DNA of 12,353 nt from contig PMOV01000159.1 of the NCBI GenBank assembly GCA_003161195.1, positions 1,302 to 13,654 on the forward strand, given 5' to 3'. Origin of the DNA: Acidobacteriota bacterium (GTDB taxonomy: Bacteria; Acidobacteriota; Terriglobia; Acidiferrales; UBA7541). The first letter of the stretch is position 1; each line of letters opens with the position of its first letter. Shown one piece after another: positions 5,025-12,044 of the stretch. The position numbers were made by a program, and so were the translations under genes. Under the pieces are notes generated by a model. It searched no databases. It was not told the origin of the DNA and saw only the letters and a program-made list of their open reading frames with translations.

Positions 5025-7508
5025 CTACTGAAAATCTTTCATGGTGGTGGCCATTTGGCTCAGGCGGGCGTCGATCATGGCGAAGACGCTGTCTTTCTCG
5101 AAGGTGCCGTCGTCGTTGCGGCGGCCAGCTTTAGCGCCCGTCAAGATTTCGATGCCGGCTTCTATTTTTGCTACCGGCCAGATGTGGAACTTGCCAGCGG
5201 ATACGGCGTCCAGAATTTCTTCGCGCAGCATTAAGTCTTCGACGTTGCTGTGCGGCATGAGCACGCCTTGCGTGCCGGTGAGACCCTTGATTTTGCAGAC
5301 GTCGAAGAAGCCTTCGATTTTTTCGTTGATGCCGCCGATAGCCTGGATTTCGCCTTGCTGGTTCATGGAGCCGGTGACGGCGATGTCCTGGCGCAGCGGC
5401 AAGCCGCTGAGCGCGGAGGCCAGGGCGTAGACTTCGGTGGAACTGGCGCTGTCGCCATCGACGCCGGAATAGGATTGCTCGAAGCAAATGCTGGCGGCGA
5501 GGGAGAGCGGCTTGGTCTGCGCAAACTTGCTGCGCAGAAAACCGGAGATAATGTGCACGCCCTTGTCGTGGAAGCGGCCGCTTAGATTGGCTTCGCGCTC
5601 GATGTTGATGACGCCGCCCTTGCCCAAGGCCGCGGTGGCGGTGATGCGGACGGGTTTGCCGAAGGAGTAGCCGCCAATTTCGAGCACGCTCAAGCCGTTC
5701 ACCTGGCCCACGCACGAGCCGCACACATCGACGAGCAGAGTGCCCTCTTCGATCATTTCGCGGATGCGGGTCTCGATGAGATTGTGGCGTTCCATTTTGC
5801 TGGCTAATGCGGCGCGGACGTGGGCGGCGCGAACTACCGTTTCGTTGGCGGCGGCCGCGGCGTAATGGGCCTCGCGCGCCAAATCGGCAATGTCCACAAA
5901 GCGCGCGGTGACCTTGTTGCGCCGGCCAGCCTGACGCACGCCGTATTCCAGCATGGCGGCGAAGGCGCCGCGGTCAAAAGGCGAAAGGGCTTCCTTCTCG
6001 GATAATCCGCGCAGGCGCCCGGCGTATTCGGCGATGACGCCGTCGCTCATAGTCATCTCTTCATCGAATTCGACGCGGACCTTGAAAATCTTGCGGAAGT
6101 CTTCTTCGTAGTTATAGAGCATTTCGTACAACTCGCGGTCGCCGATGAGTAAAACTTTAACGTTGATGACGATGGGCTCGGGCTTGAGCGCGCTGCCGCC
6201 AAAGGGATAAAACATTTCGAGCGGCTGAATTTCGAGCCGACCGTGATTGAGGGTGCGTTTCAGAGCGCGCCAGACGCCGGTTTCGGAAATGGCTTCCATG
6301 GAGTACATGATCAAAAAGCCGCCGTCGGCGCGGAGGAGCGAGCCGGCACGGAGGTCCATGAAATCGCTGGTCCAGCCGCCGCGGGCGTCATAGGCGCGCT
6401 GGATGGTACCGAAAAGGTTGGCGTAGGTGGGGGTGGTCTCGAAAATCACGGGCGAGGCGGCTTCGTCGTCGTGGGCGAGAATCACGTTCACCCCGTAGAC
6501 GCGGAAGGGATCGCGTTCCTGCTGCGGCATCCCACCAGGAGGCTTGGGCAAACCGTCAGGCATCTCCGCCGAGCCATCGTGCTCGCCTTCACCCTCGCGC
6601 TCCTTGAAAGGGTCGAGATTGTCGAGGAGGTGGTGGCGAACTTCTTCGAGATATTCGGAGACGCCAGTGCCGGGATATTTTTCTTTCAGTTCCTCGATGA
6701 CGCCATCGACCAAAACCGAGGCCGCTTCCTGCTCTAGATAACTCAGTTCGCTGGCCAGCTCGCGCGAGAGCGTGAGCGTTTTGCGGTACACGACGGTGAA
6801 TTCCTGGCGGAATTGTTCGTACTTGCGTTCGATGTCTTCCGCGGCAGGCGCTTCCAGCTTGCCTTCGTGCACCATCTTGGAAATATCTTCGATGGGGACC
6901 ATCTGGCCCTCGAGCACGGGGAAAATTTCCGGCAAGGCCACGGCGCCCACCTGCATGTGACCGAGCGCAAACTGTTCGCGGGCGATGCGACGCGTGAAAT
7001 CGTCCATCAACTCTTTTTCGCGCACGGTGAAACGTTCGACGATGCGGCTCTTCTGGCGCTGAAACGGTTCGCCCTCGAAAACCTGGGGGATGCGGCGGCG
7101 GAGAAAGTCGATGCCCGCCTGCATGTCCTTACGGAAAGAGTTGGCTTGGCCGCGCGGCAGGGCGAGGAGGCGGGGACGGTCCGGCAATTTGAAATTGTTG
7201 ACGTAACAGCGATCAAGGGATTTTTTGGTTTGCGGGTGCAACTCTTCGATCATCTGGGCGATGGTGCCGCCGCGACTGGTGCCGGCAAGGCCGCAAACGA
7301 ATACGTTGTATCCCGGTGCGCTCAGCTCGACGCCCATTTTCAAGGCCCGCAGGGCGCGCTCCTGGCCGATGAAACCTTCGCGCGGTTCGGCCTGGGCAGT
7401 GGTCTCAAAGGGGATGCGCGAGAGATCGCAGCGCCAGCGCAGCTTGGCGGTGGGCAGTTCGGGGTGCCCGGGAGCGGGCAGAGTCGTGTTGTTCATCCCA
7501 GAGGGCAT
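5025..7508 (-). CDS. Lon-like protease (LonB/AAA_32 family), non-canonical ATPase motifs
   Basis: An 827-aa protein combining a divergent AAA module, a helical insertion and a C-terminal Lon (S16) protease domain. The N-terminus has IGQERALRALKMGVEL (47-62) and a P-loop-like GLAGTSRGGT (73-82). A charged, coiled-coil-like insert (about 140-295) follows, then a Walker B-region RADGGFLIMY (393-402), VLLIGDRELY and FKVRVEFDEEM (475-485). The protease domain (about 590-795) has S687 in GDSASS and K730 in GGINEK, 43 residues apart as in E. coli Lon, so the Ser-Lys dyad is intact. The ATP motifs are not canonical: R79 replaces the Walker A lysine and Y402 stands where D/E is usual. ATG 7508 is used; ATG 7496 is equally possible and neither has a clear SD. 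It lies 50 nt after the AI-2E gene, a likely operon. Probably cytoplasmic or membrane-associated protein quality control. Confidence 0.9.
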   Translation of the reverse strand: MPSGMNNTTLPAPGHPELPTAKLRWRCDLSRIPFETTAQAEPREGFIGQERALRALKMGVELSAPGYNVFVCGLAGTSRGGTIAQMIEELHPQTKKSLDRCYVNNFKLPDRPRLLALPRGQANSFRKDMQAGIDFLRRRIPQVFEGEPFQRQKSRIVERFTVREKELMDDFTRRIAREQFALGHMQVGAVALPEIFPVLEGQMVPIEDISKMVHEGKLEAPAAEDIERKYEQFRQEFTVVYRKTLTLSRELASELSYLEQEAASVLVDGVIEELKEKYPGTGVSEYLEEVRHHLLDNLDPFKEREGEGEHDGSAEMPDGLPKPPGGMPQQERDPFRVYGVNVILAHDDEAASPVIFETTPTYANLFGTIQRAYDARGGWTSDFMDLRAGSLLRADGGFLIMYSMEAISETGVWRALKRTLNHGRLEIQPLEMFYPFGGSALKPEPIVINVKVLLIGDRELYEMLYNYEEDFRKIFKVRVEFDEEMTMSDGVIAEYAGRLRGLSEKEALSPFDRGAFAAMLEYGVRQAGRRNKVTARFVDIADLAREAHYAAAAANETVVRAAHVRAALASKMERHNLIETRIREMIEEGTLLVDVCGSCVGQVNGLSVLEIGGYSFGKPVRITATAALGKGGVINIEREANLSGRFHDKGVHIISGFLRSKFAQTKPLSLAASICFEQSYSGVDGDSASSTEVYALASALSGLPLRQDIAVTGSMNQQGEIQAIGGINEKIEGFFDVCKIKGLTGTQGVLMPHSNVEDLMLREEILDAVSAGKFHIWPVAKIEAGIEILTGAKAGRRNDDGTFEKDSVFAMIDARLSQMATTMKDFQ

Positions 7509-7558
7509 GGCAGTAGCATCCGGCGGGAAACAGTAACACAAGCGCTCGCGCGTGCCGT

Positions 7559-8689
7559 TTATTTCGCGACCGGGGGTGAGGTCACAGTTACGGCATTGGT
7601 GGCGATGCGGTTGCGAGCAAACATGGCTTCGCGCGTGTCCATGTAGACGTTGAAGATGCCCATGGCGGCGGCCATGATGGTGGGTCCGGCGACGAGACCG
7701 AGCAGTCCGAAGACTTCGAGGCCGCCGAGCACCCCGATGAAAAGGAGCAAATCGTTGAGACGGGTGCGATTGCTGAGCAATAAGGGGCGGACGATATTGT
7801 CGGCAATGGTGGAAACGCCGCCGCAAATCAGGATGATGAGGGCAAATTTGCCCCAGTGGCCGATGAAGACAAAATAGAGCGCGGCGGGAAACCAGATGAG
7901 CGCCGAGCCAACCACCGGGACGAGGGAGAAAAATCCGATGAGCAAGCCCCAGACCAAGGCCGCCGGAATTCCCGCGATGGCAAAGGCCACGCCGCCGAGA
8001 AAGCCTTGAATAACGGCGATGACCAGAGCCACGGCGACACTGGCGAAGATCAGCTGCCGCGATTCCTTCAACATCTCCAACTGAATATCTTCGTCGAAGG
8101 GCATGAGGTGGCGAAGGGCGCGGACCACGCGATGGCCATCGCGAAACATAAAGAACAAGGTGAAGATGAGCAGAATCAGGTCCAGGAAGAAATTGGCGAG
8201 GTTTTTGAGCAGCGAACCAACGCTGCCGGCGACGAAGGCGCCGATTTTCTCCGCGGCGGCCTGGAGCTGGCTTTCGATGTCGACAGATTGCAGAGAGGCA
8301 GGCAAACGATGGCGCAGCCAGGTTTCGAAGTCGGCTTGAAAGCCCTGGTCCGGACCCTGGCCGTGGACGGCGAAGACTTTTTGCAGTCGGGCGGAAGCAT
8401 CTAACCCCTGACGAGCGGCGAAGAAAAGCACCAGCAGCGCGGGTACGATGAGCAGGAAAGTGACAGCGAGGGTGCTGAACACCGCGGCGCGGTTGGAAGG
8501 CATACGGGCGTTGAGCTGTTCGTACAGAGGAAAAAAGAAAATCGCCAAGACCGCGGACCACGCGAGCGGCGCGAAAAACGGCAAAAAAATCTGGTAGACG
8601 AGGTACAGGAGCAGAAGCAGAGCGCCGTAGGAGAGCACCATGGCGAGGCGGTCGCTGGTGGTTTGCTGCGCGTAGAAGTCGTTGGGCAT
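7559..8689 (-). CDS. AI-2E family transporter (PerM/YdiK-like permease)
   Basis: A 376-aa inner-membrane protein of the AI-2E (UPF0118) permease family. Two N-terminal helices (about 18-55) are followed by a third (70-91). A soluble segment (about 92-150) and then the conserved C-terminal half follow, with helices at about 152-182, 215-240, 243-275, 280-298 and 315-348. The signature stretch GLLIGFFSLVPVVGSALIWFP (248-268) and SNRTRLNDLLLFIGVLGGLE (306-325), then FGLLGLVAGP, is characteristic. Members export small molecules or ions; the substrate cannot be read from sequence and the name does not prove AI-2 transport. ATG 8689 has no good SD; a TATATA element (8696-8701) lies immediately upstream. 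It is divergent from the MFS gene and probably co-transcribed with the Lon-like gene. Confidence 0.92.
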   Translation of the reverse strand: MPNDFYAQQTTSDRLAMVLSYGALLLLLYLVYQIFLPFFAPLAWSAVLAIFFFPLYEQLNARMPSNRAAVFSTLAVTFLLIVPALLVLFFAARQGLDASARLQKVFAVHGQGPDQGFQADFETWLRHRLPASLQSVDIESQLQAAAEKIGAFVAGSVGSLLKNLANFFLDLILLIFTLFFMFRDGHRVVRALRHLMPFDEDIQLEMLKESRQLIFASVAVALVIAVIQGFLGGVAFAIAGIPAALVWGLLIGFFSLVPVVGSALIWFPAALYFVFIGHWGKFALIILICGGVSTIADNIVRPLLLSNRTRLNDLLLFIGVLGGLEVFGLLGLVAGPTIMAAAMGIFNVYMDTREAMFARNRIATNAVTVTSPPVAK

Positions 8690-8723
8690 GCGCGGTATAT
8701 AATCAGTGATTATCGAGAGCCGG

Positions 8724-8751
8724 TTGACCGACGGATGGTTCCAGTTAAACT
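8724..8751 (+). promoter_or_regulatory. candidate promoter for the MFS gene
   Basis: TTGACC (8724-8729, 5 of 6 to the -35 consensus) is followed after 16 nt by TAAACT (8746-8751, 4 of 6 to TATAAT). If used, transcription would begin near 8758 and leave a leader of about 105 nt before the ATG at 8863. The -10 is weak, so this is a suggestion only. Confidence 0.3.
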
Positions 8752-8862
8752 GCTAAGGTAGCCAGCCAGACGTGAATTTCCCCGGTCCCCAGTCTCGCAC
8801 AAACAGGCCACGGGTGTAGTCCGAAAGCCGACGGCGGGCACGCGGCCAAATGTCCAGCAACC

Positions 8863-10122
8863 ATGTCAGGTAACCTTATCTCACGTAGCCCCCACTCTCT
8901 TACTGCGTATCAGATTCGCCTGCTGGTGGTTCTGGTGCTGATCAATTTCGTAAATTTTTCGGCGCGGCAGGTGTTTGTGCCGCTGATTCCGTTGCTGCGT
9001 ACACACCTGAACGTGACGGATTCGCAGTTGGGCTCGCTGCAGACGTGGCTGCTGCTGGTGCTGGCGGCGGCGAGCATACCATTTGGATTGCTGGCCGACC
9101 GGATAAGCCGGCGGGCGATTATCTGGATAGGGATTTTGTGCTGGAGCCTGGCCACGGCCGCCGGCGGCCTGGCGTCCACGTTTTCATCGCTGCTGGTAGC
9201 GCGCGCGCTGGTAGGACTGGGAGAAGCGGCGTACGCTCCCGCGGCGCAATCGATGATTTCCGGCGCGTTTCCGAAGGAACGACGGGCCATCGCACAGTCC
9301 ATTTTTGCCAGCGGCATGCTGCTCGGCGGGGCTTGCGGGCAAGTGCTTGGCGGGTTGGTGGGCGCGCGATATGGGTGGCAGGTGGCGTTCTTTATCGTGG
9401 CCATTGCCGGCCTGATTCCGAGCGGGGCTCTCTTCGCAATTGAAGAGCCGGCGCGCGGGCCGCGATCGGAAGTGGTGCCGTTCTGGAGGCTGCTGACGAT
9501 TCCGGCGTTTATGGCCATGATTGCCGCGGGCGCGTGCGTGACGTTCGCGAGCGTATCGCTGCTGACGTGGGGCGTGGACTTTGCAGTGAATTACAAGGAT
9601 TTCAGTTTGCGCGAAGCGTCGGTGGCGCTTTCGTTGGTGGCGCTATTTTCTTCGGTCACGGGCGTTCTCACAGGCGGAGCGGTGGCGGACTTGTTGCAAC
9701 GGCGTTTTGCATTCGGGCGCATAGCAGCGATTGCGTCTGCGTTCTTACTTGCCGCGCCCTTCTTGCTGTTGGCGATTCAGACGGAAGAAAAGCGGATTGT
9801 GTTGCTGGGACTGATGGTTTCGGGATTTTTTATGTCCTGGTATCACGGGCCGGCTACCGCGGTAATACACGATATGATGCCGCGGCGGGCGCATGCGACT
9901 TCCATTGGCATTTATATGCTGGTGACGCAGCTGGTGGGCGGGTTTGGTCCGCAGGTGGTGGGAAAGATTTCCGATTTGCACGATTTGCAGCTGGGCTTGC
10001 AGCTTTGCGTGGCGGTGATGGTGGGCGGGGCGCTGTTGATGCTGTTGGTGATTCATTTTATCCGGCGGGATGGGCTGCGGCATCCGTCGCTTGAGGTCTT
10101 TCACGCGGAGTCAGCGGATTAG
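8863..10122 (+). CDS. MFS transporter, Spinster-like
   Basis: A 419-aa major facilitator protein with about 12 hydrophobic helices. The MFS motif A is clear in the loop after helix 2: GLLADRISRRA (75-85). The stretch RALVGLGEAAYAPAAQSMIS (114-133) and the following FPKERRAIAQSIFASG match the Spinster (Spns)-type subfamily, as does the early NFVNFSARQ segment (28-36). This group includes lipid, sugar-phosphate and organic-acid carriers; the substrate here is unknown. A cytoplasmic loop near 195-208 separates the halves. ATG 8863 is used; no SD is visible. An out-of-frame ATG at 8850 would make a 7-codon ORF overlapping the start. It converges on the 126-aa hypothetical gene, with a hairpin repeat between the two stops. 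Confidence 0.9.
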   Translation: MSGNLISRSPHSLTAYQIRLLVVLVLINFVNFSARQVFVPLIPLLRTHLNVTDSQLGSLQTWLLLVLAAASIPFGLLADRISRRAIIWIGILCWSLATAAGGLASTFSSLLVARALVGLGEAAYAPAAQSMISGAFPKERRAIAQSIFASGMLLGGACGQVLGGLVGARYGWQVAFFIVAIAGLIPSGALFAIEEPARGPRSEVVPFWRLLTIPAFMAMIAAGACVTFASVSLLTWGVDFAVNYKDFSLREASVALSLVALFSSVTGVLTGGAVADLLQRRFAFGRIAAIASAFLLAAPFLLLAIQTEEKRIVLLGLMVSGFFMSWYHGPATAVIHDMMPRRAHATSIGIYMLVTQLVGGFGPQVVGKISDLHDLQLGLQLCVAVMVGGALLMLLVIHFIRRDGLRHPSLEVFHAESAD

Positions 10123-10159
10123 CTCAAAATTTGCGCTCGGGAAATGGACCAGAAAGGCC

Positions 10160-10177
10160 CACAGACTGAAATCTGTG
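10160..10177. repeat. CACAGA...TCTGTG hairpin repeat between convergent genes
   Basis: Arms CACAGA (10160-10165) and TCTGTG (10172-10177) flank a 6-nt loop. It lies between the stop codons of two convergent genes (10122 and 10188). Its sequence (CACAGACTGAAATCTGTGCTC) resembles CACAGGCTGAAGCCTGGGCTAC at 10635-10656, suggesting one repeat family. It has no T-tract on either side. Confidence 0.6.
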
Positions 10178-10187
10178 CTCCGAAAGG

Positions 10188-10568
10188 CTACTTGATGCCG
10201 AGCTGATCGATCAGGCGAAGGACTTCCGATTCGGGGACGTCGTAGAGCGGGCGTTCGTCGTCTTCCTCGAGGCGTTCGCGGAGATATTCGGCGGAGATGT
10301 AGCTGGCTTCGCGGTCGGTGAGGTCGCGGTGAGCACGCTCGCGGAATTTTACGAAGCCGGTGTGCGCCAGGCCGATGACCAGGGCTTCGCCGTCCATGAA
10401 AAATTTGGTGTCGATGGTGTCGGCGTGGCGCGTGGCGATGCCGTTCCACATGTGCGAGAAACGGCAGTGGAATTCGCGGCCGCTGAGTTTGGACGTGACT
10501 TCGAAGGCGCCGATGAACTGACTCATGGCGCCGTTATTGGCCAGGACTGGGCGGGCGATGGTGGTCAA
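10188..10568 (-). CDS. conserved-looking hypothetical protein (126 aa)
   Basis: I do not recognise this protein. The first third (residues 15-45) has beta-type segments (FIGAFEVTSKLSGREFHCRF), then SHMWNGIATRHADTIDTKFF. The middle contains a hydrophobic strand (ALVIGLAHTGFVKF, 62-75). The C-terminal half is highly charged and helical (LTDREASYISAEYLRERLEEDDE) and ends DQLGIK. It has no signal peptide or membrane helix, so it is probably cytosolic. The start is TTG at 10568, because AAGGAG (10574-10579) sits 5 nt upstream. The alternative ATG at 10526 lacks an SD. It lies between the aminotransferase and the MFS gene; with 84 nt to the aminotransferase upstream, it could be in the same transcript. 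Confidence 0.75.
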   Translation of the reverse strand: MTTIARPVLANNGAMSQFIGAFEVTSKLSGREFHCRFSHMWNGIATRHADTIDTKFFMDGEALVIGLAHTGFVKFRERAHRDLTDREASYISAEYLRERLEEDDERPLYDVPESEVLRLIDQLGIK

Positions 10569-10573
10569 GCTGG

Positions 10574-10579
10574 CTCCTT
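10574..10579 (-). promoter_or_regulatory. Shine-Dalgarno that decides a TTG start
   Basis: On the minus strand AAAGGAG precedes the TTG at 10568 with a 5-nt spacer, so TTG and not the downstream ATG (10526) is the likely initiation codon. Confidence 0.7.
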
Positions 10580-10584
10580 TTTCT

Positions 10585-10610
10585 CTTACTTCTGCTTACT
10601 TCGGCTTACG
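10585..10610. repeat. three short repeats with 10-bp period
   Basis: CTTAC occurs at 10585, 10595 and 10605 (GTAAG on the minus strand, with GAA between copies), exactly 10 bp apart, in the leader of the TTG-start gene. Confidence 0.5.
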
Positions 10611-10636
10611 GACGCCAGTGGATTCACAAAAACTCA

Positions 10637-10650
10637 CAGGCTGAAGCCTG
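10637..10650. repeat. CAGGC-TGAA-GCCTG hairpin repeat at aminotransferase 3' end
   Basis: Arms CAGGC (10637-10641) and GCCTG (10646-10650) surround a TGAA loop, directly after the stop codon of the aminotransferase on the minus strand. It resembles the hairpin at 10160-10177 and the core of the palindrome at 3895-3924. Confidence 0.6.
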
Positions 10651-10652
10651 GG

Positions 10653-11867
10653 CTACCTCACGGCGGCCACGGCCACGTTGGTGTAGCTTTGCACCGCGGC
10701 GCCGACGCCTGCGCCGGAACCCAGGCGATAGCCTTGATCGAGCAGCACTTTTTCGAAAGCGCCGAGGAAGAGCAGGACGTTGGCTTTTTGGCTGCAGTAG
10801 CCCATCAGGCCGACGCGCCAGATTTTGCCCTTGAGCGGGCCGAGGCCGCCGGCGATTTCGATGTTGAATTCATCGAGGAGCTGGTTGCGGACTTTGACGT
10901 CGTCGATGCCGCTGGGGATCATCACGGCGGTCACGGTGGGCAGGCGCTCTGCGGGATTTTTGACGAGCAGCTCGAGGCCCATGGCTTCGACGCCGGCGAT
11001 CAGCGCGAGCTGATTTTGCTTGTGGCGCTCCCAGCGGTTTTCGAGGCCTTCTTCGATGGTCATGCGCATGGCTTCGCGCAGGGCGAAGATGAGTGAGATG
11101 GGCGGGGTGTGATGATAAAGGCGGTCTTTGCCCCAGTAGTTCATGGCCGTGGTGAGATCGAAATACCAGCTCTGCACTTTGGTTTTGCGATTGCGGAAGG
11201 CTTCTTCGGCGCGCGGGCTGACGGTGATGGGCGACATTCCCGGCGGGGCACTGATGGCTTTTTGCGTGCCGCTGAAGCAGACATCGACGCGCTCTTTATC
11301 GACGTGAAGCGGGACGGCAGCCAGGGAAGCGACGGTGTCGACGATGAGCAGGGCGCCGAGTTCGTCGGCGACTTGGCGGAAGCCGGCGAGTTGGGTTAGG
11401 ACGCCGGAGGAAGTTTCGCCCTGCGCCAAGCCTACGATTTTGATTTTGCGGCCCTTGCCGGCTTTGCGGACCTCTTCGGGGTCGACGGTCGTGCCATAGG
11501 GAGCTTCAACGCGGGTTACTTTGGCGGCGGTACGGCCGGCGATTTCCGCCATGCGGTCGGAGAACCAGCCGTTGACGCAGACGATGGCTTCGTCGCCCTC
11601 TTCGAGAGTGTTGACGAGGGAGGCTTCAATGCCGCCGGAGCCGGAGGCTGAGAGTGGCATGGTGATGCGATTTTCCGTCTGGAAGATTTGGCGCAGGAGG
11701 ACTTGGGTGTCGTCCATGCAGCCGCGGAACCAGGGGTCCACGTGGCCGACGAGCGGGGTGGCCAGGGCGCGGTAAACGCGGGGATCCATGGAAGATGGAC
11801 CGGGGGTGAGCATGAGGCGTACGGGAGGATTCAGTTCGCCGACGGGTTGTCCGGTAAATGGAGCCAT
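10653..11867 (-). CDS. class V aminotransferase, alanine/serine-glyoxylate type
   Basis: A 404-aa fold-type I PLP enzyme that transfers an amino group between an amino acid (alanine or serine) and glyoxylate or another 2-oxo acid, in the cytoplasm. Visible features are MLTPGPSSMDP (19-29, the conserved PGP motif), SGSGGIEASL (75-84, cofactor phosphate region), and VDTVASL (176-182, with D177 contacting the pyridine nitrogen). The Schiff-base lysine is K203 in SGTQKAISAPPG. HHTPPISLI (252-260) and WRVGLMG (350-356) with substrate-binding R351 follow. The length fits the family. ATG 11867 is chosen because the protein-like sequence starts there and AAGGA lies about 10 nt upstream; 35 further upstream codons are proline/arginine-rich and not family-like. 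Alternatives within the family, such as phosphonate-linked or purine-linked transaminases, cannot be excluded. Confidence 0.9.
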   Translation of the reverse strand: MAPFTGQPVGELNPPVRLMLTPGPSSMDPRVYRALATPLVGHVDPWFRGCMDDTQVLLRQIFQTENRITMPLSASGSGGIEASLVNTLEEGDEAIVCVNGWFSDRMAEIAGRTAAKVTRVEAPYGTTVDPEEVRKAGKGRKIKIVGLAQGETSSGVLTQLAGFRQVADELGALLIVDTVASLAAVPLHVDKERVDVCFSGTQKAISAPPGMSPITVSPRAEEAFRNRKTKVQSWYFDLTTAMNYWGKDRLYHHTPPISLIFALREAMRMTIEEGLENRWERHKQNQLALIAGVEAMGLELLVKNPAERLPTVTAVMIPSGIDDVKVRNQLLDEFNIEIAGGLGPLKGKIWRVGLMGYCSQKANVLLFLGAFEKVLLDQGYRLGSGAGVGAAVQSYTNVAVAAVR

Positions 11868-11955
11868 GAGGTTTTTTTCCTTCTTAGCGCCGGGCGTGCC
11901 GCGCGGAGGCGCGGGTACGTCGGGTGCGGGACATCGCGGAGCCGCTCGAAGCCAC

Positions 11956-11985
11956 ATTATCGCCGTAAGCAAGGATGGGGTGCAA
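11956..11985 (-). promoter_or_regulatory. candidate promoter for the aminotransferase gene
   Basis: On the minus strand TTGCAC (11980-11985) precedes GATAAT (11956-11961, 5 of 6 to the -10 consensus) by 18 nt, in the 177-nt gap between the desaturase stop and the aminotransferase start. The -35 is weak. The leader would be about 80 nt. Confidence 0.3.
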
Positions 11986-12044
11986 CCGACAAATTGGCTT
12001 GGCCAGCCGCCATCGCCATAACGACTAGCAGGAGAAAGGCCCGA

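Noticed and set aside
6813..7646. 277-codon plus-strand open frame, and another at 6243-6737
   Set aside because: Antisense to the Lon-like gene; such shadows are expected opposite high-GC genes with third-position bias.
7509..8561. N-terminal extension of the Lon-like protein to 1178 aa
   Set aside because: These 351 codons overlap the AI-2E gene in another frame and read as low-complexity Arg/Pro/Ser/His. The family starts near 7508.
10329..11096. 255-codon plus-strand open frame
   Set aside because: Antisense across the 126-aa gene and the aminotransferase; it spans two well-supported genes and has no SD or family resemblance.
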